A DNA stretch of 64,000 nt from contig NZ_JAAXLA010000005.1 of NCBI RefSeq assembly GCF_012911935.1, forward strand, positions 102,565-166,564, in the 5' to 3' direction. The notes below the pieces were generated by a model. The model was not told the origin of the DNA and made no database searches. It worked only from the letters and a program-made list of their open reading frames with translations. Source of the DNA: Pseudonocardia acidicola. Its GTDB lineage: Bacteria > Actinomycetota > Actinomycetes > Mycobacteriales > Pseudonocardiaceae. Every line of letters starts with the position of its first letter. Position 1 is the first letter of the stretch. The position numbers and the translations under genes are program-made. Positions 50,643-59,289 of the stretch are shown here, piece after piece.

Positions 50643-51901
50643 ACCGGCCGAGCCCCGAGCCGACCACCGATTCGGTCGGCCCGGGCGGGCCTGTCGGCCC
50701 CGACCGCAGGGCGCCGGGGGCCCCGGACGATCCCCCCTGGGGTCGTTTCCTCTCCCCTGGGGTTGAGCTCGTGGAGTTCGGACCGGGAGTCCTGCACCGC
50801 CTCGCCGACATGTGTGAGCGCCTCGGTGTCGCTCGCGCCTTCGTCGTCGCCTCACCGAGCCTGCTCCGGGTCGTCCCGCTCGCCGACCTGCTAAAGCGCG
50901 CAAGCGGCGATCGGGTCGTCACGCTCTTCACCGGTACCCGGCCGCACGTTCCGCACGACACGGTGCTCGAAGGCGCCCGCGCAGCCGCCGGCTCCGGTGC
51001 GGATGCGGTGATCAGCATCGGCGGCGGCAGCGCGATCGATCTCGCCAAGGCGGTCGCGTTCTGCCTGTCTCGCGAAATCCGGACCCGCGAGGATCTCCTC
51101 GCTCACCGGGCGAGCGTGGCGGCCTCGTCGCGCGGCGCGGACGCGGCCGTCGTGCCCCACATCGCAATCAGCACAACGCTCTCGGCTGGAGAGTTCACCC
51201 GGATCATCGGCGTCACCGACACCGTCCGCGGCGTCAAGGACATCTACGAGGCCGACGGCATCTCTCCGCGCGGCGTGCTACTGGACCCGGAACTGACCCG
51301 GCACACGCCGCGCCCGCTGTGGGCGTCGACAGGGATCAAGGCGGTCGACCATGCGGTCGAAACGCTGTGTTCTGTCACGGCTCAGCCGATCACCGACGCG
51401 CTCGCCGGCGACAGTCTCCGCAGAATGCTCCGCCATCTGCCCGCCGCCGTGGCGGACGCCGACGATCTGCACGCGAGCGGACAATGCCAGGTAGCGGCGT
51501 GGTTGTCGATCTTCGGGCTCGGCAATGTGCGGATGGGCCTGAGCCATGGGCTGGGGCATCAACTCGGTGGTCGCGCCGGTGTGCCGCACGGCGTCACTTC
51601 GTGCGTGCTGCTCCCGGCTGTCCTCGAGTTCAACCGGGACTACACAGCCCCTCAGCAGCGGCTGATAGCGGCCTGCCTCGCCGAAGCCATCGGTCAGCCG
51701 GCGGACCTGGGTGCTCCCGAGCTCCTCCGCCGATTCATCGGCTCGCTTGGGCTGCCCACGCGACTGCGCGAGGTCGGGGTGCGGCGCGACGACTTCCCGG
51801 TCTTCGCTCGCGAGGCGGCATCCGATCTCGTCGGCTCCGCCAACCCGCGACCGGTCACCGATGAAGCAGACATCCTCACTCTGCTCCGCCAAGCCTGGTG
51901 A
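50639..51901 (+). CDS. Iron-containing alcohol dehydrogenase/maleylacetate reductase-like
   Basis: 420 residues of the group III Fe-dependent dehydrogenase fold. After a 35-residue Pro-rich N-terminal extension come GADAVISIGGGSAIDLAKAV for NAD(P) and the metal-binding part with GIKAVDHAVETL and MGLSHGLGHQLGGRAGVPHG, giving Asp and three His ligands. Closest group by eye is maleylacetate reductase and related butanol-type dehydrogenases. It may reduce a carbonyl or ring-cleavage product. It starts within the stop of the upstream small gene. Confidence 0.83.
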   Translation: MNRPSPEPTTDSVGPGGPVGPDRRAPGAPDDPPWGRFLSPGVELVEFGPGVLHRLADMCERLGVARAFVVASPSLLRVVPLADLLKRASGDRVVTLFTGTRPHVPHDTVLEGARAAAGSGADAVISIGGGSAIDLAKAVAFCLSREIRTREDLLAHRASVAASSRGADAAVVPHIAISTTLSAGEFTRIIGVTDTVRGVKDIYEADGISPRGVLLDPELTRHTPRPLWASTGIKAVDHAVETLCSVTAQPITDALAGDSLRRMLRHLPAAVADADDLHASGQCQVAAWLSIFGLGNVRMGLSHGLGHQLGGRAGVPHGVTSCVLLPAVLEFNRDYTAPQQRLIAACLAEAIGQPADLGAPELLRRFIGSLGLPTRLREVGVRRDDFPVFAREAASDLVGSANPRPVTDEADILTLLRQAW

Positions 51902-52486
51902 CCACGGCTCCGCCCCGGACAGGCGCCCACGCGCCGCTGCGGACCCGAGCCTCGGCACCCCCTCGAGGCCATCCGCGAGGCCATCCGCGAGGCGCTGTCG
52001 AACCTCCCGACCGAGCACAGGAGTTCATAAGCAACGCTCGCGTCAGGCCAGCTCGTCGACCCGGCTGCCGGGTCGCATCGCGCTCTCTCGGCAACGGCCA
52101 CCGCCTCCAGCGAGACCGGCGGATCGAACGGGCTTGGCACGACCTGGTCGCCCGCGAGGTCGTCCGCCGCCACCCCAGAAGATCGCGTTCACCGCGCACG
52201 GCTCCACGCCCTCGGTGTCGCGGCGGGCACCTGGGTTGAGCTCGCCGCGGAACACCCTGGCCAAGGCGAGAACGTTGCTGCTCTGGTTCGGGAAGCCGCC
52301 GGTGCGGGCTCGGCGACGATTCGTGGGGTCGAAGACCTCCGCTCGGGTGTCAGGAGTGGACGGCGCCCGTTCGTTGTGCGTTCAGGGTGGGCTGCGGCGG
52401 TGTGCTGGGTGGAAGGAGCCGATCTCGGCGCGCTCGGCGGGCAGCGCTTTCCCTGTCGACGAGACCCCAGCGGGGCCCGCCCGCGG
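51902..52486. other. Unassigned region with coding-like stretch
   Basis: No intact gene. In the plus strand 52170-52340 one frame reads RARLHALGVAAGTWVELAAE, then HPGQGENVAALVREAAGAGS, without a start codon; the frame before it (ERAWHDLVAREVVRRHP) would join after a shift near 52170. It may be a decayed gene of unknown kind. Confidence 0.35.
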
Positions 52487-54127
52487 TCAGCCGCCGACCC
52501 GTCGGTCACTGCCCTTCCAGTAGCGGTCCCGAAGGCTGCGGCGCATGATCTTTCCCGAGCCGGTCTTGGGCAATTCGTCGACGAACTCGACCGAACGGGG
52601 CTTCTTGTAGCCGGCCAGGCTCTGGCCGCAGGCGGCGACTACCTCGTCCGCAGTCAGGAAGTAGCCCTCACGCACCACGACGACAGCCTTCAACGCCTCG
52701 CCCCAGGTCTCGTCCGGCACCCCGACCACGGCAACCTCGGCGACGGCAGGCAGCGTCGACACGACGTTCTCCACCTCGGTCGGGTAGACGTTGAACCCGC
52801 CGGTGACGACCATGTCCTTCTTGCGGTCGACGATATAGAGGTAGCCGTCGGCGTCGAAGCGCCCCAGGTCGCCGGTGCGGGCCCAGCCGTCCTCGTCGAT
52901 CATCTCCATGGTGGCGTCCGGGCGGCCCCAATAGCCCATCATGAGCTGGTCCCCACGGACGGTGATCTCGCCGATCTGCCCCGGCGGCACCTCGTGTCCC
53001 TCTTCGTCGAGGAGCTCGACCTCAACGAACGGGCTGAGCCTTCCGGCCGACGCCAGGCGCGCCGGAACGCCCTCGTCCGGGTCGAACGTGTGGTCCTCCC
53101 GGGACAAGCAGGCGATGGGGATAGGCAGCTCGCTCAGACCATAGAACTGCACGAACACATCGCCGAAGACCTCGCGCGCCCTGGCCAGCCTGTCCGGGGC
53201 GATCGGGGACCCGGCGTAGACCAGGGTGTGCAGCGACGAGTAGTCACCGTCATGCTGCTCGGCCGCCAAGACGAGTAGGTTCATCATCGTCGGCACCATT
53301 GGCAGGATGGTTACGCGGTGTCGCTCGATGAGCGTCGGCGTCTGCGCGGCGTCGAACCTGCCGCTGGTGACGTGAGTCGCGCCGCGGACGAAGTAGGACG
53401 GGGCGACGTAGCCGCTGAGGTGGCTAAGCGGGGCGACGTGTAGGACCACATCGCCGTTGACTACCGGGGGTAGCTCGAGCAGCTCGTTGCGCACCATCGT
53501 CGCCCAGTTGGCGTGACTGAGCGTTGCGCCTTTCGGAAGGCCGGTCGTGCCGCTGGTGTAGAGGATGGCAGCCGGATCAGTTGCCGCGGGCGCGGCGATG
53601 TCGGTGGGCTCCGCGTCCCGCAACGTATCTAGGGACACCTCCCCGTCCCCGTCCCCGACCGTCACGACCAGGCTTAGCGCGGGTAGCTGGTCCCGCACCG
53701 TCGCGAGCTTCTTCGCCCACGCTGGCGAGACGAACACCGCCGCTGCCGAGCAGTCGGTGAGGATGTGCACTACTTCGCGAAGGTGCAGGCGCACACTGAT
53801 TGCGCATCGGACGAACCCGCCGACGAACAACGCCTGGTCGATCTCGAGGAACTCCGGACAGTTGTCCAGGAGGATGACGCCGCGATCGCCGGGCTGCAGT
53901 CCCCGGGCTGTGAGCCCGCCGATGATGCGATGTACTCGCTCCCCCAGCTCGGCGTAGGTCCACTCGTCCAGGTCGGTGCGCACGGCCACCCTCGACCCGT
54001 AGGCGCGGTACGCGCGGTTGTAGAGCTCCGCCATGGTGACGTGGATGGTGCGGGCCCGATGGTCAAGCCCATCCGCACCGATACCCGGCGCGGATGGGAT
54101 GTCGGAGTGCACCGTCTCGGTCAGCAT
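52487..54127 (-). CDS. Acyl-CoA ligase (AMP-forming)
   Basis: 546 residues of the ANL superfamily: YTSGTTGLPKGA for phosphate binding, QFYGLSELPIPIACL, GWARTGDLGRFDADGYL, DRKKDMVVTGGFNVYPTEVE and the C-terminal lysine in PKTGSGKIMRRSLRDRYW. It activates a carboxylate to its CoA ester. It stands apart from its neighbours, with a palindrome ACCATGTGGT 27 bases before its start. The substrate cannot be told from sequence. Confidence 0.9.
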   Translation of the reverse strand: MLTETVHSDIPSAPGIGADGLDHRARTIHVTMAELYNRAYRAYGSRVAVRTDLDEWTYAELGERVHRIIGGLTARGLQPGDRGVILLDNCPEFLEIDQALFVGGFVRCAISVRLHLREVVHILTDCSAAAVFVSPAWAKKLATVRDQLPALSLVVTVGDGDGEVSLDTLRDAEPTDIAAPAATDPAAILYTSGTTGLPKGATLSHANWATMVRNELLELPPVVNGDVVLHVAPLSHLSGYVAPSYFVRGATHVTSGRFDAAQTPTLIERHRVTILPMVPTMMNLLVLAAEQHDGDYSSLHTLVYAGSPIAPDRLARAREVFGDVFVQFYGLSELPIPIACLSREDHTFDPDEGVPARLASAGRLSPFVEVELLDEEGHEVPPGQIGEITVRGDQLMMGYWGRPDATMEMIDEDGWARTGDLGRFDADGYLYIVDRKKDMVVTGGFNVYPTEVENVVSTLPAVAEVAVVGVPDETWGEALKAVVVVREGYFLTADEVVAACGQSLAGYKKPRSVEFVDELPKTGSGKIMRRSLRDRYWKGSDRRVGG

Positions 54128-54153
54128 CGTTGCCCGACCTCCTTTCGCCGGAG

Positions 54154-54163
54154 ACCATGTGGT
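54154..54163. promoter_or_regulatory. ACC-N4-GGT-type palindrome before an acyl-CoA ligase gene
   Basis: ACCATGTGGT keeps the ACC-N4-GGT core of the TetR-type operator candidates elsewhere in the block, but the centre differs. It is a weaker member of the set. Confidence 0.3.
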
Positions 54164-54686
54164 CCGGCCTTCTGGTCAGCAGCCGCCTCAACCGAAGTTC
54201 GCGAAGCGCGGGAGGCGGCCGGTCTCTTCTTAGCAGTCCACCGTGCCGCCAGCAACGAGCCTTGCATCATTCAGTACAAGCTGATGACAATTCATCATTG
54301 CAGGTGGTAACCGAGTGGGGATGGATGTTTGAACTGGTTGGCCTGCCTCTGTCAGGACAATTTTCTGCATCCCGCGAAATCACAGACTGCTGCGCTGCAC
54401 GAATCGAACTCATGTGCTCGTCATCCACGCGTATGTGCCGGATGTACAGGTCGCCGACGAGGACCAGCACGGGTGCCGGTGTGGCGGCGGAAGCGACCTG
54501 CGCAGTCGCCCCCGGAGCCGCGAATCAGACGATAGGCGCCGCTCGCACCGGCTCCGCGCTCGAATCGGCCGTCCGCCCCGGTGGAGAGGGTTGCGCCGTT
54601 GCGGTCCCTTAGCCGCGCCCGAGGGCCCCGTGATGCCCGAGGCTGGGACGGGCCGGGCCCTTGATAGCCGCACGTCGAATCCGGTC
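54164..54686. other. Intergenic region, no gene seen
   Basis: About 0.5 kb between the ligase start and the end of the racemase gene, locally richer in A and T near 54250-54400. No frame has coding character; the promoter for the ligase must lie here. Confidence 0.5.
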
Positions 54687-55844
54687 TCAGGCTTCCCACG
54701 CGCTGACCGCACCGGTCCGGAGCAGCGTGTTCTGCTCGCTCTCGCTGAACCCCCAGGCGGTGAGCACATCGCAGGTGTGCTGGCCCGGGGCGCACGGTGG
54801 CGACTGAATCGCGCCTGGGGTTCGGCTGAAGCGGGGCACCGGTGCGGGTTGGACCATGCCGTGCTCTTCAACATAGGTGCCCCGCTCGGCCAGGTGCGGG
54901 TGCTTCCGGGCTTCCTCGAAGGTCAGGACGGGCGCGAAGCAGACGTCGGTGCCTTCGAGCAGTGCGCACCATTCGTCGCTGGCCTTGCTACGGAAGATCG
55001 CGACAAGTTTCGCGTGCATCTCGGGCCAGCGCCGACGGTCGTGCTGCGGCCAGTCCGCGGGATCCAGGCCGAGCTTGTCGAGTAGCAGCGCATAGAATTG
55101 GGGCTCGATCGCTCCGATAGACACGTATCGCCCATCGGCGGTCTCGTAGGTGTCGTAGTAGGGCGCTCCACCGTCGAGGAAATTGCTCTCCCGCTCCGGC
55201 TGCCAGACACCCATGTTCGTGAAGCCGACAATGCTGGCCGACAGGGCCGCCACTCCGTCTGTCATCGCGGTGTCGATCACCTGGCCTTCGCCACTGCGGT
55301 TGCGCTCGAGCAGGGCGGCGGTGATACCGAAGGCCATCAGCATCCCTCCGCCGCCGAAGTCACCGATGAGGTTGAGCGCGGGCGCGGGCGGTCTGTCTCT
55401 TCTGCCCATCGCTGCCAGCGGTCCGGCCAACGCGACGTAGTTGAGGTCGTGCCCGGCCACGGTCGCAAGCGGCCCGGTCTGGCCCCAACCCGTCATCCGC
55501 GCGTAGATAAGCCTCCGGTTGCGCTGCATGACCGGGCCCGGCCCCAGGCCCAGCCGCTCGGTGACGCCGGGCCGGAAGGGATCGAGCAACACGTCGGCGC
55601 GGTCGGTCAGCCGCAGCGCGGTCTCGACACCCTCGGCCGACTTTAGGTTGACTGCGACGGACCGGCGGCCTCGAAGCAGCAGGTCCCGCTCATGCTGCTG
55701 GTGCTCCCCCAGGGGCCCGCCGGCAGGCCGATCGATCCTGATGACCTCGGCGCCGAGGTCAGACAGCAGCATCGCGGTGAACGGTGCGGGTCCGATCCCG
55801 CCCAGTTCGACGACGCGGATCCCGCTGAGCGGTCCAGCGTTCAT
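54687..55844 (-). CDS. Alpha-methylacyl-CoA racemase (CaiB/BaiF family)
   Basis: 385 residues of the family III CoA-transferase fold. The racemase residues of the mycobacterial MCR enzyme (His126, Asp156, Glu241) are matched at a constant offset of six by His132 (GHDLNYVALAG), Asp162 (IGDFGGGGMLM) and Glu247 (GAIEPQF), so a racemase fits better than a CoA-transferase. It would epimerise 2-methylacyl-CoAs so that branched chains, as from steroid side chains or isoprenoids, can enter beta-oxidation. Confidence 0.88.
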   Translation of the reverse strand: MNAGPLSGIRVVELGGIGPAPFTAMLLSDLGAEVIRIDRPAGGPLGEHQQHERDLLLRGRRSVAVNLKSAEGVETALRLTDRADVLLDPFRPGVTERLGLGPGPVMQRNRRLIYARMTGWGQTGPLATVAGHDLNYVALAGPLAAMGRRDRPPAPALNLIGDFGGGGMLMAFGITAALLERNRSGEGQVIDTAMTDGVAALSASIVGFTNMGVWQPERESNFLDGGAPYYDTYETADGRYVSIGAIEPQFYALLLDKLGLDPADWPQHDRRRWPEMHAKLVAIFRSKASDEWCALLEGTDVCFAPVLTFEEARKHPHLAERGTYVEEHGMVQPAPVPRFSRTPGAIQSPPCAPGQHTCDVLTAWGFSESEQNTLLRTGAVSAWEA

Positions 55845-55952
55845 AGTTCTCCCGTCTCTACGTGTCTATCCGCTTGATCGAATACGAGCAGTCTCGGAAA
55901 TTCGCCTCGGCGCGGCTGGGCTGTGGGGCCCGGGTGCCGGCTCGCCACGGGG

Positions 55953-56957
55953 TCAGCGAGCGAGTTCAGCGGCCAGGTGGAAGGACTCCCGCACCTCGTC
56001 CTCGCTGATCCGAAAGGGGATCAGGTGCAGGACGGGGGTGCCGGGATAGTCGCTGTAGCGGCGCAGCTGGGCGCGGCACTCGTCCACGGTGCCGGCGACG
56101 GCGAACCGCTCCACCATCTCGTCGGTGACGGTCTGCTCGGCCTTCTCCATGTCCTTGGCGCGGACCAGCTCCGCGATGCGGGCGCTGATCTCGCCGAACC
56201 CCTCTGCCGCGTACACAGCGTGGTAGTGGGGGTACTGAGCGAGGTAGACGAGGCTGCGGCGGGCCAGCGCGCGAGCCCGGTCGGGATCGGCGGACACACA
56301 GCAGGCTAGGTAGTACCAGATGTGGAGGTCGTCGACGCGGCGGCCGCGTTTGCCTGCCCCGGCCCGCAGCCACTTCAGGGTCTGCTCCATGGTCCGGTCC
56401 GAGTGCAGGGCGCCGATGACGACCCCGTCGGCGACCTCGCCTGCGAGAGCCTGCATGCGCGGGCCGACCGCGGCCAGGTGGATGGGGACGTGGGGGGCCT
56501 TGTCGGTGAACGGCAGCCGGTACTTCCGCACCGAGAACAGCTGCCCGTCGTAGCTGAACGGGCCTTCCTCCGGGGAGGCCAGGACTCCGCGCAGGACCTC
56601 GGTGAACTCGCGGGCGCGTTGCAGGGGCCGCTCGAACGGAATGCCGAACCATCGCTCGACGACGAAGGATGCGCCGACGCCCAGCCCGACGCTGACCCTG
56701 CCTGGCCCCAGCTCGTCGAGCTGGGCGACCTGCTGAGCCGTGACGACCGGGTTGACGGGAAAGATCTGCGAGATCGCCGATCCGATGCCGACCGAGGACG
56801 TGTTACCGAGCGCGGCCGCCATCGGCACGACCGGCTCGCGCCAGGCCTCTCCGAAGAACACCCGGTCGAAGCCTGCGGCTTCCAGCGTCCGGACGAGGTC
56901 GACCTGCGCCGCCAGGGACGTGTGGGAAAAGATCAGGGACGCGGCCAGCCGCGGCAT
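55953..56957 (-). CDS. LLM-class F420-type oxidoreductase
   Basis: 334 residues of the luciferase-like family, F420-dependent-looking subgroup: FDRVFFGEAWREPVVPMAAA, VGLGVGASFVVERWFGIPFE, PIHLAAVGPRMQALAGEVAD and GVVIGALHSDRTMEQTL. It would carry out a hydride transfer or monooxygenation on an unknown substrate. Its start is one base after the stop of the acyl-CoA ligase gene, so the two form an operon. Confidence 0.86.
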   Translation of the reverse strand: MPRLAASLIFSHTSLAAQVDLVRTLEAAGFDRVFFGEAWREPVVPMAAALGNTSSVGIGSAISQIFPVNPVVTAQQVAQLDELGPGRVSVGLGVGASFVVERWFGIPFERPLQRAREFTEVLRGVLASPEEGPFSYDGQLFSVRKYRLPFTDKAPHVPIHLAAVGPRMQALAGEVADGVVIGALHSDRTMEQTLKWLRAGAGKRGRRVDDLHIWYYLACCVSADPDRARALARRSLVYLAQYPHYHAVYAAEGFGEISARIAELVRAKDMEKAEQTVTDEMVERFAVAGTVDECRAQLRRYSDYPGTPVLHLIPFRISEDEVRESFHLAAELAR

Positions 56958-56958
56958 C

Positions 56959-58563
56959 TCACGCGCCTCCCTGCCGGTCCCACAGCCTTCCGCCGCAGAA
57001 CGCGGCGACGTCCCCGGTCACGGCGCCACGGTTGGTCTTGCCGTTGGCGAGCTTCGGCAGCGCCTCGCCGCGCAGGTGCACATAGCGAGGCACCTTCCAC
57101 GACGAGAGCCGCTGGGCGCACCAGTCGACGATCTCCGCCTCGGTCAGGCGCTGTGCGTCCCGAGTGACGACGACCGCGCACACCTCTTCGGTGTAGATCT
57201 CATCCTCGACGCCGGTGACCAGGCACTCCTCGACCGCCGGATGCGCCATGATCGTGAACTCGACTTCTTCGCCCGCGACGTTCTCGCCGCCGCGTTTGAT
57301 CACGTTTTTGAGGCGCCCGTGGAAGAAGGCATTGCCGTCGGCGTCCATCGAGCAGAGGTCTCCGCTGTGCACCCAGCCGTCGCGGAGGGTCGAGCCGGTG
57401 TTGGCGGGATCGCGGTGGTACTCGAGCATCACGTCCGGGTGGCGGAAACACAGCTCGCCCAGCTCACCTACGCCGACCGGGTTCCCGTCCGGACCGACGA
57501 TGCGGATCTCTGCGTCGTCGGGCATCGGCTTGCCGATCACCTTCGGGCGATGGTCACCGGATTCGGGCGCCTGCAGGGTGCCCATTCCCGAGGTCTCGGT
57601 CATCGCCCAGGTCGTGCAGACGTCGACGCCGAATCGTCGGCAGAAGTCCTCGGACCGCACGTGCGAGAACATGATCCGCATCGGGTTGTCGGCATCGTCG
57701 TCAGCTGGCGGTGCGGTCATCAGGATGGACAACTGAGTGGGCATCAGCAGGGCGACCGTGCCTCCCGTCCCGCGCACCTCGTCCCAGAAGGTGGCTCGGG
57801 AGAACCGCGGCACTAGCACGAACCGGCAGCGTGCCGCGACCGCCGGGGCAAACATCATGTGAGTCGCCGCGGTGTGGAACAGCGGCATGGCACAGAACAC
57901 CGCATCGTCGGAGCTCAGCCCCAGACGATCGGCGATGGCGTGGCCTGCCGTAGCGAACCCCGCGGCCGGCTGTACAACCCCCTTGGGCCGCCCCGTACTT
58001 CCCGAGGTGTAGCGGATCGACATGCAGGGCTCGCGATGGGGCGGCTCGGGCGGCCGGATTTCGACATCGGACTCGAGCGCCCCGAGCGAACCGCGGCGCT
58101 CTGGTACGACCAGGATCTCGACGTGGACCCCCTGGGTCGCCGCAGACTTCACCGCCTTCCGGACCGCGGCCTCGTTGGTGGCGTCGGTAACGATGTGGGT
58201 CGGACCCGAATGGGTGAGTACGTACTCGGTCTCCGAGGCCGTCGAGCCCGGGATCAGCGGCACGGTGACGGCGCCGATCTTCTGTGCTGCCAGCTCCAAC
58301 CGCAGCAACGCCAGCCCGTTCGGCAGCTGATAGGCCAACCGCGCGGTCGGCGCCACCCCAGCGGCCAGCAGGCCGTGCGACACCCGGTTGCATGAGGCAT
58401 CGAACTCGGCGTACGACCAGGTCTGATCGCCGCAGATCATGAAGGACGCGTCGGGCACGTCGTCCACGGCACGTTCAAAGAACTCCCGAACGTTGGACGG
58501 CCGCGTGCGCGACTGCCTTGCCTCCGCCGCGTCTAGATGCTGAGTCGTGGGGGTGGGCAGCAT
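56959..58563 (-). CDS. Acyl-CoA ligase (AMP-forming), BaiB/caiC-like
   Basis: 534 residues of the ANL superfamily with YTSGSTGRPKGVV for phosphate binding, TWAMTETSGMGTL, GWVHSGDLCSMDADGNAFF and C-terminal lysine in PKLANGKTNRGAV. The YTSGSTGRPKG form and KNVIKRGGENVAGEEVE motif place it near carnitine/bile-acid type CoA ligases. It is followed directly by the LLM gene, and a partial operator palindrome lies 78 bases before its start. Confidence 0.9.
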   Translation of the reverse strand: MLPTPTTQHLDAAEARQSRTRPSNVREFFERAVDDVPDASFMICGDQTWSYAEFDASCNRVSHGLLAAGVAPTARLAYQLPNGLALLRLELAAQKIGAVTVPLIPGSTASETEYVLTHSGPTHIVTDATNEAAVRKAVKSAATQGVHVEILVVPERRGSLGALESDVEIRPPEPPHREPCMSIRYTSGSTGRPKGVVQPAAGFATAGHAIADRLGLSSDDAVFCAMPLFHTAATHMMFAPAVAARCRFVLVPRFSRATFWDEVRGTGGTVALLMPTQLSILMTAPPADDDADNPMRIMFSHVRSEDFCRRFGVDVCTTWAMTETSGMGTLQAPESGDHRPKVIGKPMPDDAEIRIVGPDGNPVGVGELGELCFRHPDVMLEYHRDPANTGSTLRDGWVHSGDLCSMDADGNAFFHGRLKNVIKRGGENVAGEEVEFTIMAHPAVEECLVTGVEDEIYTEEVCAVVVTRDAQRLTEAEIVDWCAQRLSSWKVPRYVHLRGEALPKLANGKTNRGAVTGDVAAFCGGRLWDRQGGA

Positions 58564-58640
58564 TGCTCACCTGCTTCGTCGTCGAGGGTGCGGGGCCTCA
58601 ACATCTAGCACCGCCTGGCGCGCGCCCACAAGGGCACGTT

Positions 58641-58654
58641 GTACCGATCGATCT
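58641..58654. promoter_or_regulatory. ACC-N4-GGT-like operator candidate before the ligase/LLM unit
   Basis: GTACCGATCGATCT matches the GTACCGATCGGTCC site before the SDR gene at 12 of 14 positions, with one arm imperfect. Its distance to the ligase start suits repression of this two-gene unit. Confidence 0.45.
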
Positions 58655-59289
58655 AATCTCGAGGAGCCGTGATCCGCGCCAGCTGCCGACTGTACCTGCA
58701 GCATATTGGGCACCTTGAGCGGGACTAGCCGAATCAGTGCTCAGTTTTTGGATGGTTCGGTCCAGAACTTCGAGTCGAAGCTCTCGCAGTCCCTGCGCCA
58801 GCGCATCCTTGGCGACTCTTGCCCTGAGATGGCTCCCCGCTCTTCAGGTGAGCAGGGAGGCGGAGCGGAGGATCACAGACCCGAGACCGAGGTGGGGCAG
58901 CCAGCCACGCCGCCGGGCTCGTTGCCGACCGGGCTCCCGAGCGTTCGGCGCCGCCACAGTGTCCTGGGTCCCGGCGCCATGACACAGCCGGGTGCCGCGA
59001 GCGGGCCCGCAGTCAGCGGGCGAGCACCTGCCGCCCCGCCGGCGCGAGCGTCTGCGGTCGTTACGCGGGAGACGGCGTCCAACGCACGATCGGTTGCCGA
59101 ACGGCCGTCTGAGCGGTAATAGACCGCTCCTGAGTACCTCCAGCTAGATGACTTGCAGACCGGTACAAAGCAGCAATCCTCGATGCGTGACGGACTTTGG
59201 CTACCGCCTGGCGTACGCGGGATAGTGGCCGCCCTCGCACGCTCCTAGCGTCCCCTGGCAATCGCCTTGACACAGCCGTGGAGGACCCA
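58655..59289. other. Intergenic region between divergent units
   Basis: The frame at 58706-59119 has no family and poor coding character. A half-site GACCGGTAC at 59158-59166 resembles one arm of the operator palindromes and precedes the LLM gene. Confidence 0.45.

Noticed and set aside
51960..52000. Short tandem repeat GGCCATCCGCGA as a possible CRISPR or iteron
   Set aside because: Only about two and a half units without spacers; no array or replication gene next to it.
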